From positions 8,370,001-8,434,000 of the forward strand of contig JAPYXD010000704.1 in the NCBI GenBank assembly GCA_030998225.1: a DNA stretch of 64,000 bases, written 5' to 3'. The notes under the pieces were generated by a model. That model searched no databases. It was not told where the DNA came from and saw only the letters and a list, made by a program, of their open reading frames with translations. A program made the position numbers and the translations under genes. This document shows, in pieces, positions 54,312-64,000 of this stretch (positions are counted from its first letter, which is position 1; every line of letters starts with the position of its first letter). Origin of the DNA: Diplolepis rosae (lineage: Eukaryota > Arthropoda > Insecta > Hymenoptera > Diplolepididae).

Positions 54312-56390
54312 TATGCACGGAAAAAATAAGTTCATCAAAATTTTTTTAACTAGTCAACCACTTTTGGATAGGGCACTACATTTTTTAAATTTCCAGTACT
54401 TTTAAGTAAAAAGTCATAAACTTTGTCGAAAAATCGAAAAAAGTTATAGAATTCTTTAAGAACCAGTACAATAATAGCAGTTTTCCAATCTTTATTGAAT
54501 AGTTCTTGATAAAATTATGAAAAAGTACACTGAAAAAATTTCGGTGCACCGGTTGCACCTATAGGGACAGCAGTAGTGCCAAACGCCATGGCAAATCTTA
54601 TACCGCAGTTCGGGGCAGCCGATGCCCCGTTTCCGCACAGCAGATGCACTCGATCTGCACAAGCGCTCTCCTAACTTCATAGTATAAGTGTTGTCTTTTT
54701 TTTCGGTATCCATGATACACCAGTGACAAGGGAACGCGTTGTTATTATATACAAATAGGAAATTATTTTCGAATTCGTGCAATATCATTTTTAGTGAGAA
54801 CAGTTTCTTTTTAACGTCATATTTGGAATTGGAAGGAGTATTTAAACGTAAGTATACAATTTTATTTCAACTTGATTATGAGCTTTGTGAGTATGTTAAT
54901 TTTATGTTACCTATAAATTCCTTAACCCAAAATAGTGACTTAACCGCTTCATTACAAGCGAAGAGGTTTAAGAAATAAATGGCCCGTTATTATATTCATT
55001 ATATGTATTAACGTAATTTGCAGAAATTTATTTAATATAAGTAATGCAAAATTTATGTTTTTGTGTATCAAAACATTTATATATTTTATTCAAAGATAGA
55101 TTTGACGAATAATGAGTTTTTTTTCCTTGAGCAATGATGACATTTGTTCTTTGCTGAAAAATCATCAAACCTTTTTCGTGGATTTTATTGATAAGTTCAG
55201 CTTTGAAAAGGGAAAAATGGCGGAAAAACGTTTAAAACACAATAATTCAGTAGAGGAAATGGAGTTTGATTTTTCGAATGATATTATAAAAGAAAATTAT
55301 TTGTTAAAAAACACTCACGAATTATTTTGGGCAAGTACCAGAAAACAAAATCTGTTGATTATGCAGTTCTTAAAGAAATGGTAATTTATGACAAAATTAG
55401 TGAAGATCCATTTAATTATAAGTGAGTTAAATATTAAATTCACATGGAAAATTAACAATATCATTTAAAATTCTGTTTGGAGACTGATCACAATCTGATA
55501 AATGATTATTGTATCTCTGCCATAAAGTATTACACAATAATTATTTTTTAATAAGAGTACACAACTATCTTTTTGTACCATAAGACACGTGCGAACCAAA
55601 TTTGAAGTAAATTGATACAGTTCTCATGTGCCAAGCTCATTTCGTGCCCAATTTTTCAGCTGTCTTGAACTATTATTTGCATATTATTAGTACATGGAGA
55701 AAAATATAATACTTCAGTGAAATGCATGGAATTATTCAAGAGTTGCGGCACAGGCGTTTATGGATGAAAGAGATACAGAATTCCCGAAACTTTTGAGGAC
55801 AAAGTACGGAATTTTTATAAAAAAATCTCAGAATTCCGTATTTCATCCTAAAGTGTTCAGGAAATTTTGTACAGCCTTCTTAATGTTAAGAAGGTTATTT
55901 AAGAATATAAAGTTATATTTTTTCTAATGAAGTTAGTTATATTTTTTTCATCCATCGATTGAAAAAATTTGTCTTTTATGAAAATAAAGAAAACTGAAAA
56001 ACCTGAGCAGAATCTTTTTTCATAAGTACACTGAGAAATGCAAAATTGATTTCAATTCTTTAAAAGTATTTAGAATAAATAATAATCAATTGAAATACTT
56101 TTTCAGAATAGAATCTAAAACATTTATTGACTTAAGAAATCAAATAGTAGCGTTGTTTCCTACTGAGGATCCTGATTGTATTTACGTGTCATGCTCTGAA
56201 GGCAAAGAAAACGAAAGCGTTGGTGCTAGAGGGTGTCTGTATAATTATTATAAAATTGTTCGTAAGGAACTAAGTAATGCTGGAATTCTATCAGAGTCTC
56301 AAATGCATAATGAATTACCTCATGAGAAAAGTATAGACAGTAAGATACAGATATTTCACTGAATAGTTTTTTGGATGTATAAATATGTAT

Positions 56391-57052
56391 ATGGGCCATT
56401 CCATATTAAATTGACAGTCGATGTCGCAGATTTGAACGAGATAATTTTTTTTCGGTTCTTTATCAACAATAAATAGACACGTATTTTTATGTTTGGCTAA
56501 AAAAAAATTTTTCACAAGTATACGATGTTTCGAATTTTCTAAGAAATGATATTTTCGACATAGCAAGCGCACTGTCAAGCCTGTTTATCTTGAAAAAAAT
56601 TGTTCGCACGAAAAATTTTCAAAATTACGATAATTAGGGTTTTGACTCTTCTTTACAGAAATCCACGAAAAAAAAATTTTTGAAAGGGGCCAAATTTGGA
56701 AAAAAACGATTTTGCGTTTATTTCTTTACTTTTGTATTTTAAAAAATATTTAAACATTTTTTTCGCAACAATCTCTGTAAAGAAGAGTCAAAACCCTAAT
56801 TTTCGTAATTGGGAAAATTTTTCGTGCGAACAAGTGTTTTCGAAGTAAACAGTCTTGACAGTGCGCTTGCTATGTCGAAAATATCATTTCTTAGAAAATT
56901 CGAAAAATCAATACTTGTAAAAAAATTTTTTTTTTGGCCAAACAAAAAAATTGCTTTCTATTTGTTGTTGATAAAGAACCGAAAAAACATTAACTCGTTC
57001 AAATCTACGACATCGACTGTCAATCTAATATGGAATGACCCATATATATTAA
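56391..57052. repeat. 660-bp foldback MITE in an intron of the companion gene
   Basis: TATGGGCCATTCCATATTAA at 56391 and the inverse of TAATATGGAATGACCCATAT at 57050 pair. Arms continue through GACAGTCGATGTCG, TTCTAAGAAATGATATTTTC, TGACAGTGCGC and AGGGTTTTGACTCTTCTTTA to a centre near 56725. It lies wholly between exons 2 and 3. Confidence 0.88.
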
Positions 57053-57429
57053 TTGAAATATGTGAAATTCATTCTTTATATATTAGGTGTTAATAGTCTG
57101 AGTTGCATAACGAATCCGAACCAAGAACATTATTCAATAGTCGAAATTACAAAACAGTGGGAAGAGACATTCGGAGAGCGCATGAAGCTACTATCACAAA
57201 AAGGTAAAAAAATTAAAACTCCTACATATTATTATACTCACTTTGTTTTTGTTAAGTGCATAAAATCTCACAATATTGACAATATACATATTACAATTTT
57301 TTTCTAAATTTTTCAGGATTCAATCTTTCAATTTTTGAGGAAGATATTGTGAAAAAAGTGCAAATTTCACAGTTTTCTGGGATTATGAATGACTCCCGAA
57401 ATAATTGATGCTTCTATATGTTTTTTGAC

Positions 57430-57750
57430 TCATTTTAAAGGTGAATTTACAAAGAATGTAAAAAACGTCTCAAAAAATCATACTATTTTTTCTCTAGATT
57501 CTAAAAAACTCTAAACTTAGAACCAAAAAGACGTAAAAATTAAATAAAATGTAATACTCAAAAAAAGGATTTAAAAAATACATGAAAGTGATAACTCACA
57601 AGAATTAATTGAATTTTTTTTTTAGATTAAATATAATTATTTTTAGTATTTTTTCATAAATTCATATAGGTTTAGAGTTTTTCAGAATCTAGAGATAAAA
57701 TAGTTTAATTTTTGAGAAGTTTTTTATATTCTTTAAAAATTTACATTTAA
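57430..57750. repeat. 320-bp foldback MITE in the next intron
   Basis: AAAGAATGTAAAAAACGTCT with TCTCTAGATTCTAAAAAACT on the left pairs with AGTTTTTCAGAATCTAGAGA and TTATATTCTTTAAAAATTTA on the right. It is AT-rich and non-coding. Confidence 0.7.
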
Positions 57751-59025
57751 AATAAGTATAATAACTAAGTGAGTATAATAATATGGCCAGGGACTGTACT
57801 ATTTTCAGTATGAAAACAATTTTGATCGCTTCTATCAATTTTGATACCCAATTTTGTTTTGTTTTATATCTTGAACAAGATTTTACAAAAATAGTAATTG
57901 ATTTAAAGAATAAAGATCCGACTTCGAATGAAGAAGCGCCCGAATACTCCTCACTATTTCGCCTGAAGTGGCCCACGCTTGCAAAAAAAATTATTTTGCA
58001 ATGCAAAAAAAGTAGAAGTTCGGAGGTGAAGGAGTTCTTCGACCTTCATGAGCAGTTGATTAACGCAGGTGTGAATTTTATTATTTTTCTTCTTAATTTA
58101 TTCTACAAAGATCTTTTAAATATTGTAAAGATTTATGATTATGTCTTTGATTGCTTTTTAGGCACCCACGACAGCTTGTTAGCCTTACTTTTGTTACCCT
58201 TGGGTATCAAAACTATAAAAAAGCTACAAATTGAGGACAGATCCGTCACTTTGACGAAAGCGGAAATTGCGAAATGTTTCATTTTACACATTGAGGTACA
58301 ATAAATTTTCTTATCTATTCGAACACAGTAGTAAAATATAAAATATCTTTAGACCTTTCTATTTTTTCATACTAGTACTTCATTTTAATGAGATGATTTT
58401 CACAATTGTGTTTCAATACTTTCAAGTATTACTTTTTAATAATGACAAATCTCGAGAAGAGTTGGGCTGCCTGTATATAATAGTCCGATTGATATACCGA
58501 AAATAATTTTGTTTTAACTGTTCATTTCTTCTCTAGGAGTCTCAAAATCTGCAAGAGGAGCAACAAAAATTTGAAGCTTGGTTGAAAGACTTAAAACAAG
58601 AAGTTTTTCCGTACTTAATCCTCTTTGGAAAATTGGAAAGCCCCCAAACTTACGTTGTAATAAATAGTGAGAAATATGTTTATCAGGACCCAGTAAAAGC
58701 CGTAGAAAGCTGCTATAAGAGTTCAACCGCATTGAAGGCCTTTCCCTTTATATGTGATTTCGTGTGGTCATTTATAGACAAAGCAGTGTACAATTTTACT
58801 CCGAAGAAGAGTAATTCATGGGTCTCTAAGTTTCTTCTTGACATGAATAAGAAGTAATTATGTTTGCATTGACAATGTAAAAAATTGTAGATGATCGTTC
58901 GTTTCGTACTGTATTCTTCTTTTAGGATCAAGTAAACTGTCTTTATTGTCTAAATAATTTAAACTGTGTTGAATACTATTATAATATATAAAGTAGAGCA
59001 TAATAACGTAATATATTATTTTAAG

Positions 59026-60740
59026 ATGGATTACGTTTTAATAATAACTAATATTTTAACATTCATTCTGTCACTGTATGCTGATCCAAACTTACCTAGA
59101 AAAATAGTCGACATTGTAATTGATTTTATACATGGTTTTTTGCGCAAAGTGTATATAGCATCATTGAAAAGGGATATCTTAACTATATTGCAAAATGAAA
59201 AAGTAACAGATTTTTCATTGAAGGAAGTAGAAAAATGTTTCAATAAATATGGTTCAATATTTGAAAGTGTAGAAACTGAAGCTAAACGATTCCAACTGTT
59301 GAGAAAAAAAGGTCTTATTGATTTTGAAGAATTCGTAGTGGGAACAAGTTTTACAGAAAAAATCATTAATAATGAATCACGACTCATACCAGTAAATCTG
59401 TATGGTGTTTACATTCCGTGGCGTGAAAGCCTAAAGCTTTTTCTGGAAATCCTTGGATTGTTCCGTCAAATAATGGAGTACATGAAAAAATTAAGTGAAG
59501 AATCGCACATTATCACCAATATTATTCAAGCTGATTTATGGAAAAAGAATTCTTTTTTGTACTCTTGCACGTTCAGAGGATAAAAAAACAAGTGGTAATG
59601 AAGGGTTTTTTCAAAAACTAATCCAAGATTTGAATTTTTTAAACGCTGAAGGAATTCTAATAAATGTAGACGGTGTCACAAAACGTGTTAAATTTCAATT
59701 ATTGTTAGTTTTGGAGGACAATTTAGGTTCAAATGGAATACTTGGTTTCGTTGAATCGTTTAGAGCAAACTATTTTTGTAGGATTTGTAAGGCAACTTCA
59801 AAAGAATCCTCCGAAATGTGCGTAGAAGACGATTCAAAATTAAGAACACTGTACAATTACGAAGAAGATGTACAAGAGGCAGATATTTTTAAAAGTGGGA
59901 TTAAAGAGCAATGTGTGTTTAACAAATTCAATGGCTTTAATTTCACAGAAAATGTAACAGTAGATTTGATGCACGATGTCCTCGAGGGAACATGTATGTA
60001 TATTATGAGTTCTCTTATACACACGTTTGTTTTTGTTAAGCAATATTTTATTTTGGAGACTCTGAATATGAGAATTGAGAATTTTGATTTTGGCCCAACA
60101 TCAAACAAACCGCCACAAATTACTATGAGCCGAATATTAAACAACTTAACATTAAAGATGTCCGCGTCAGAGATGTTAACTTTTGTAAGATACTTTGGAT
60201 TAATTGTAGGAGACTTGATACCCGAGGATGATACACATTGGAAATTATATAGCTATTTGCGACAAATTATAGATATTTTACTATCCCCACGCGTAATTCT
60301 TGCAGATGCAAAAATATTGAAGAAACTAATACAAGATCAGAATGAATTATATCAAAAACTTTACGGAAAACTTAAACCCAAATTTCACTTGCTTGTGCAT
60401 TACCCACGAATCTAATCATCCTCCATTAAAATGTACTGCACAGTCGACTAGTTGTTCGAAAAATTCGTTAAAAACTATTGGCACCAAACAGACGTTAATA
60501 ATCTGCGAAATGATGCATTCTTTAGAATTTGAGAAAACTATTAAGTTTGGTGCTATTGACAATAGTAATAAACTAGGATCGTATTTCAGTAATGAGAAAC
60601 AAAACAAATTGTGTAAATATTTCAATCAGTGTGATATTTACGGCATTCCATATCAAATTGGTACATACATAGTCACAGATATGAAAGATAGCGAAATAGA
60701 ATTTGGAGAAACAGCAGACATAATTTGTTTAGAAAATTAA
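59026..60740 (+). pseudogene. EnSpm/CACTA-like transposase, decayed
   Basis: The ATG at 59026 gives MDYVLIITNILTFILSLYAD and PNLPRKIVDIVIDFIHGFL, then VYIPWRESLKLFLEILGLFR and EESHIITNIIQADLWKK. The frame breaks near 59545 and resumes in another with DKKTSGNEGFFQKLIQDLNF, LLVLEDNLGSNGILGFVESF and RANYFCRICKA (a CxxC pair), TVDLMHDVLEGTCMYIMSSL and KLKPKFHLLVHYPRI, followed by TAA at 60415. A last frame (to 60740) has SLKTIGTKQTLIICEMMHSL and a C-terminal tail. Compared with related insect proteins as I remember them, the acidic DD and LGSH segment expected between ADLW and the SEDKK region is absent, and the RFE-type segment after HYPR is scrambled. At least two frame breaks make it a pseudogene. 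In active members this protein binds the CACTG ends and moves the element. Confidence 0.68.
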
Positions 60741-61640
60741 ATTTATTTCTACGTAAACGTTTACCGAGAAATTACCTTCGATTACCACTACCACGCCTAC
60801 ATTGTTAAATGCAATAATAAGAACAATTTAGTGAGGCAGAAAGACTTGCCTATAATTTATCCAGTTTTATCTGTAAAAAAAAATAATACTCATATTGTTG
60901 CTACGCGTTATGGCACATAATTTAGAATTAAATTTAGATGTAGAATGTAGCAGTGACATAAGTGTAGTATATTAGCAAAAATCTTAGTAACATAGATAAA
61001 GATATCATTTCTTAAAAAAGTATAATATGTTTTGTTTTATTGCAGCCCATTGCATGCATATACCTGTTTATGTAATTCAAAAGCAAGCACTTGTATTAAA
61101 ATTAAAAAAATAGTAAACCGAATTGGATGATTTGCACAAAAGTAATATAAGTAATAAAAGTAACTCCTTAATTAAGTATCTCCTCAAAGTAATTTCTTTC
61201 TAAAAAAAATATTCATGACGATTCATATTTTTATATAACCAAAAAACGGGAAATTACAGTTTTAAATAAATAAATCCAAAAATAATGTAAATAATTTTTT
61301 TTGACCATGAAAGGTTAAACATTTTTGAAATTGATGAGTTATTATTGCTCGCACCTTGGAACAAAAATATATGCTGTTATACTCTTTGAAAATTAAATAT
61401 ATATATTTGTTAATTTAATTAATTTATATATAACAAACTAGTTTTACGTCTCTTTTATTTACTCGTCATTCAAATAAAATTGATTCAAAGTTCATCTAAA
61501 TGTCGGGAAATTATTTTTCTAAGACCAAGACTAAAGTAAAGAAAATAAAAATAACACTTAGTAAGTTTATTGTTAATTTAATACATTCTAATTGTAAAAG
61601 AAGTTCAAATTGGTTAATAATTAAAAACTGTACATTTTCT
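60741..61640. other. 3' non-coding part of the EnSpm-like element
   Basis: AT-rich, with no frame of note. It bridges the transposase and the right terminal region. Confidence 0.4.
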
Positions 61641-62084
61641 GGACGTATAGTAAATTCCACCTTTACATAGTGCGAATAATGACTCAGTTTCGGCGCACGA
61701 GCTGTACCACTCATAAGGGATATCATTTGCCCCTTACTTTCGCGCATCTGTACGCTCGAAATATGAGCAACCGTTGCTCCGAATTTGTAGTGCAGCCGGC
61801 GTACTGTAGGTGGTGCAACTGGTACACCGAAATTTTTTCAGTGTATCTAACATTCAGAAAATGTTCTCCAAATTTTAAAAGTTCTGGAACGAAATAATAT
61901 TCTTACACAAAAATGAATAAGTATGATACGAGTTAACGAAAGAGTCTTTGACTCTTCGCTAAAGTTTCTCGAACTGTCTGACGCACCACGTTGCGCAGTT
62001 GTTAATGTGTGATAGAGTTCAGGTTTTATTTTGAAGGAAATCATAATTTTCGATAGCGGCGCTGGTAAGTTGCTTAGGAATAAA

Positions 62085-62140
62085 ATGCGTTATACGTTAG
62101 GTTAGGCGTTCGAATCCCGCGGTGGCGGATATAATTTTTA
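62085..62140. other. tRNA-like B-box fragment
   Basis: GCGTTCGAATCCCGC fits an internal pol III B box, but I cannot fold a convincing acceptor stem or find a proper A box, so it is not called as a tRNA gene. It may be a SINE scrap. Confidence 0.25.
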
Positions 62141-62189
62141 AGAAGCGTTATAAATGCGTACAATGACACGTATATATAGTCAATATGAG

Positions 62190-62454
62190 TTTGGTTGTAA
62201 ATGTACTTCTCGGTTTCCGATGGATGCACTAAAATGTCTTCCAGTTGACCGATAGCCTTCTCGGTAAGACTAGATATAGTGTTGCAATATTTGACATTAT
62301 CGTCGGTGATTAGTGCTGTAACAAACTGCGCTTCGAGTAGCGTAAACCACACTTGAATTTTATGTTCTAAAAATGCGGGCGCGCGAAAATGTCGAGGCGT
62401 TTGTACGTTCACAATTGGCGCAGAAGCGCCGGCGTTAGCGTTGGTTCCAGGCAT
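62190..62454 (-). pseudogene. LTR-retrotransposon gag N-terminal fragment
   Basis: From the ATG at 62454 the minus strand reads MPGTNANAGASAPIVNVQTP, then HFRAPAFLEHKIQVWFTLLE, AQFVTALITDDNVKYCNTIS, SLTEKAIGQLEDILVHPSET and EKY. The W-F-x-x-L-E-x-Q-F-x-x-x-x-I-T-x-D-x-x-K-(Y/F) pattern is that of arthropod gypsy-type gag proteins. It continues only a few residues after EKY before family similarity is lost, so all of pol is missing. It sits just downstream of a primer-binding-site-like sequence. Confidence 0.6.
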
Positions 62455-62529
62455 GCTGATATAACACGAATAAACAACACTTGAAGCACGTCACAGATTT
62501 TACATACACCGCGTTCACTCTTGATCACG

Positions 62530-63110
62530 TCGGGGTCACCAATTTGAAGTCCGTGAATGGGTGAATGGAATAAACCTTTAACGTTCACTAGATAATTATT
62601 TATTTAATTAGATAGGAATTGAATAGAATTACAAAGGAGTAAGCTTAGGTCGCGTCGACCCCGCCAAATGCAGTTAGCGAGTCTTCTCGAGAGGCGAGAT
62701 TCGACCGCGGTGCAAGTTCCAGCGAGAGTGACGAAAATCCCCCCAGTCAAAAAGCTCCCAAAAATGAAAATCGCGGGGGAAAGGGTAAGTCCCTACCCAC
62801 GATTTCTCAAAGAGAGAGTAGCTGGGACCGAGGGTAATTTTGTCCCGGTACAAACGTGCGTTTTCTCGAAATAAGCGGATTCAGTTTTATTGCGATTGGT
62901 CATAAATAAAGGTCTGGCACGACAAGAAAACTGAAGGCCTATTGAGTTTGAAGAACGTGGAAAACTTCTGCCAAGCACGTGTAGAGAAAGCGCACGCCAC
63001 AGATTAAAAAACATGATAGAAATCAAATAATATAATTGTTTCCAATCGTGTTTCTCAATCGTTCGCAATCGGGTCAATCGAATCCAATCGTGTTAAATCA
63101 ATTATTTCTA
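62530..63110 (-). mobile_element. Probable 5' LTR and primer-binding site of the same retrotransposon
   Basis: On the minus strand TTGGTGACCCCGACGTGATC (about 62546-62527) directly follows TTCAAA and precedes the gag start by about 75 bases. A TGG-starting sequence there is where a tRNA primer-binding site belongs. The DNA on its 5' side (62550 to about 63100) is GC-richer than its surroundings and contains AATAAA near 62890, as an LTR would. The outer LTR end is not certain and the second LTR is absent. Confidence 0.45.
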
Positions 63111-63114
63111 GAAG

Positions 63115-63655
63115 GGATCGAAGACATAAAAAAGAATTATTTTTATCTGACGTACTTTCAAATACAATAATAAGTAATGACGCTGATAATTAATTATATT
63201 ACTTAGAACAATGATATATTTAGTTCATGTAATTGCCCGCATCATTTATTTGTTAATCAGATGGTAAACTTGATTAAAATGGATATGTCGACTAATGGAT
63301 TTCAACAGTATTAAGTTTCAAAAATTAAACCATTTGAAAAAACTATGTCTATTATATCAATCATTACACCGAGAATGATGGTAAAAATTGAAAATTGAAA
63401 TGCCAACTTTTTTTTGGAAAAATATACCTTTGAAGATGTGTGTGCATGAATTTCGCGTTTACATTATAAGACATTCCATACGTAGAAATATTTTTTTCTC
63501 GCATTTACGGAATATTATAATCGTAACGTTCGAAAAAGTCCCCATCAGAGTTCAAACGTTGGAATCGTAGATGGTACTTTTTCTCCTCCTTAAAAACGCG
63601 TTTCCCAATCAGTGAACAGCAGACTTCTAATACAAGTTCCAAAATTTCAAACCCC
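63115..63655. other. AT-rich DNA, nothing supported
   Basis: No frame, RNA or repeat end recognised. Confidence 0.35.
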
Positions 63656-63659
63656 AATT

Positions 63660-63800
63660 GCAAGAGTAGTCTAGTGGGTTAGTTGTAGGACGTAGGTTCG
63701 TTAAAAGCCGTAGGTCGTAAGTTCAATTCCCCCTCGGTGACCCATTTAGGTGGTAGGTTTTATTAGGCTAAAATGTATGCCACTTGACAAATAAATAAAG
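63660..63800 (+). repeat. tRNA-derived SINE-like repeat
   Basis: TAGTCTAGTGGGTTAG resembles a pol III A box, and AAGTTCAATTCCCCC about 45 bases later resembles a B box. An unrelated body and an AAATAAATAAAG tail follow. The stems of a real tRNA do not pair, which argues for a SINE head rather than a gene. Confidence 0.4.
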
Positions 63801-64000
63801 GGAATTGACAAGGAGCAATGGAGATCAACAGTGGCACTACGAAATGATGCAATGAAAACAATTTTTTTTCTTCAATTTGGAATTATTACCATCGGAGATG
63901 GTAAAATCCACTTTTATTGGTTTGACTTCCTATGCCCTACTGAGGTCGAAATGAGAGAATACTCGAAAGTGGAACGAACCCATCATACAAGGTGCATTCC

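Larger units (their letters stand above)
55112..58857 (+). pseudogene. Companion gene of the EnSpm-like element (SAMD3-like), seven probable exons
   Basis: Probable exons: 55112-55421 (MSFFSLSNDDICSLLKNHQT; one-base frameshift near 55325, then KSVDYAVLKEMVIYDKISED), 56107-56339 (FIDLRNQIVALFPTEDPDCI, GARGCLYNYYKIVRKELSNA), 57087-57203 (TNPNQEHYSIVEITKQWEET), about 57317 onward (GFNLSIFEEDIVKKV), a fifth ending 58068 (YSSLFRLKWPTLAKKIILQC), 58162-58295 (THDSLLALLLLPLGIKTIKK) and 58537-58857 (AWLKDLKQEVFPYLILFGKL, YVVINSEKYVYQDPVKAVES). Donors and acceptors are consensus and exon phases agree at the junctions 2/3, 5/6 and 6/7. The C-terminal half resembles SAMD3-like proteins that recur beside such transposases. 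Its role is unknown. The frameshift in exon 1 suggests the copy is decayed. Confidence 0.6.
54528..61843 (+). mobile_element. EnSpm/CACTA-like transposon, 7.3 kb, two genes
   Basis: Ends CACTGAAAAAATTTCGGTG (54528) and the inverse CACCGAAATTTTTTCAGTG (ending 61843) extend as inverted repeats through GCACC and are flanked by TA on both sides (54526-54527, 61844-61845). The CACTG start is the signature of the CACTA/EnSpm group. Inside, on the plus strand, lie a multi-exon SAMD3-like companion gene (about 55112-58857) and a transposase (59026-60740) with the DLMHDVLEG and KFHLLVHYPR motifs I associate with animal EnSpm-type proteins. Two foldback MITEs sit in introns (56391-57050, 57430-57750). 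Subterminal ggTGCACC/cCGATGC-type short repeats lie in 54540-54670 and 61680-61830. Confidence 0.72.

Noticed and set aside
54492..54788. 98-codon minus-strand cysteine-rich frame
   Set aside because: It overlies the left terminal repeats of the EnSpm-like element; cysteines come from repeat composition.
63660..63750. Functional tRNA gene
   Set aside because: A- and B-box-like sequences are present but acceptor and T stems do not pair; SINE head is more likely.

Overview
The window is about 64 kb of AT-rich eukaryotic nuclear DNA. The evidence is spliced exons with GT/AG borders, BED zinc fingers, arthropod-type mariner, hAT, Tigger, EnSpm-like, BEL/Pao, R1-like and Penelope-like elements, and low gene density. 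It is almost certainly an insect. The dense mariner and foldback content would fit a hymenopteran, but that is a guess. I see no intact host gene. The only host-like coding pieces are a terminal exon of a trypsin-like serine protease homologue (51610-51804, minus) and a single BED zinc-finger exon (49901-50156, minus). Nearly everything else is transposon sequence at different stages of decay, often nested.

Layout. 1-4.5 kb: a palindromic MITE, a solo mariner end and a mariner 5' fragment. 4481-8208: a 3.7 kb pogo/Tigger element with matching TIRs, TA duplication and a multi-exon transposase carrying one frameshift and one stop. 8.36-11.06 kb: a TIR element carrying a lysine-rich ORF that is split by a nested 1.57 kb TIR element. 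11.16-12.2 kb: a mariner 5' half interrupted by an insertion with a Penelope/hammerhead-like motif. 12.5-15 kb: hairpin repeats, a rosa-like Tc1/mariner relic and an irritans-type mariner relic. 18.8-21.4 kb: a mariner split by a TA-flanked element, which itself holds a foldback. 21.6-24 kb: inverted 270-bp arms around a second rosa-like relic and an RNase-H-like transposase fragment. 24.1-26.3 kb: a GC-rich R1-like LINE 5' region and ORF1. 26.3-28.35 kb: Penelope-like reverse transcriptase pieces in head-to-head inversion. 28.35-29.4 kb: a BEL/Pao integrase split by a CACTG-type MITE.

29408-40167 is the most striking object. It is a giant palindrome with arms of about 4.7 and 4.4 kb and a 1.57 kb spacer, and it encloses a 662-codon hAT transposase reading frame. 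The 5' third of that frame is repeated in antisense downstream, so read-through transcripts would fold into long double-stranded RNA.

40.6-41.5 kb: a foldback built of GACGT-type tandem units. 42.4-43.1 kb: a decayed, possibly macrodomain-like ORF. 43.9-44.1 kb: a GC-rich hairpin repeat. 45.8-46.5 kb: a second degenerate LINE ORF1. 47.3-49.6 kb: a large foldback sharing its core with the one at 19.6 kb. 52.0-52.8 kb: another foldback. 53497-54311: an internally deleted mariner. 54528-61843: a 7.3 kb EnSpm/CACTA-like element with two spliced genes (a SAMD3-like companion and a decayed transposase), with two foldback MITEs in its introns. 62-63.1 kb: LTR-retrotransposon gag, primer-binding site and LTR fragment. 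63.66-63.8 kb: a tRNA-derived SINE-like repeat.

The genes here are selfish-element genes and do not form one pathway. What links them is shared terminal sequences between autonomous and non-autonomous elements, and repeated inverted duplication.
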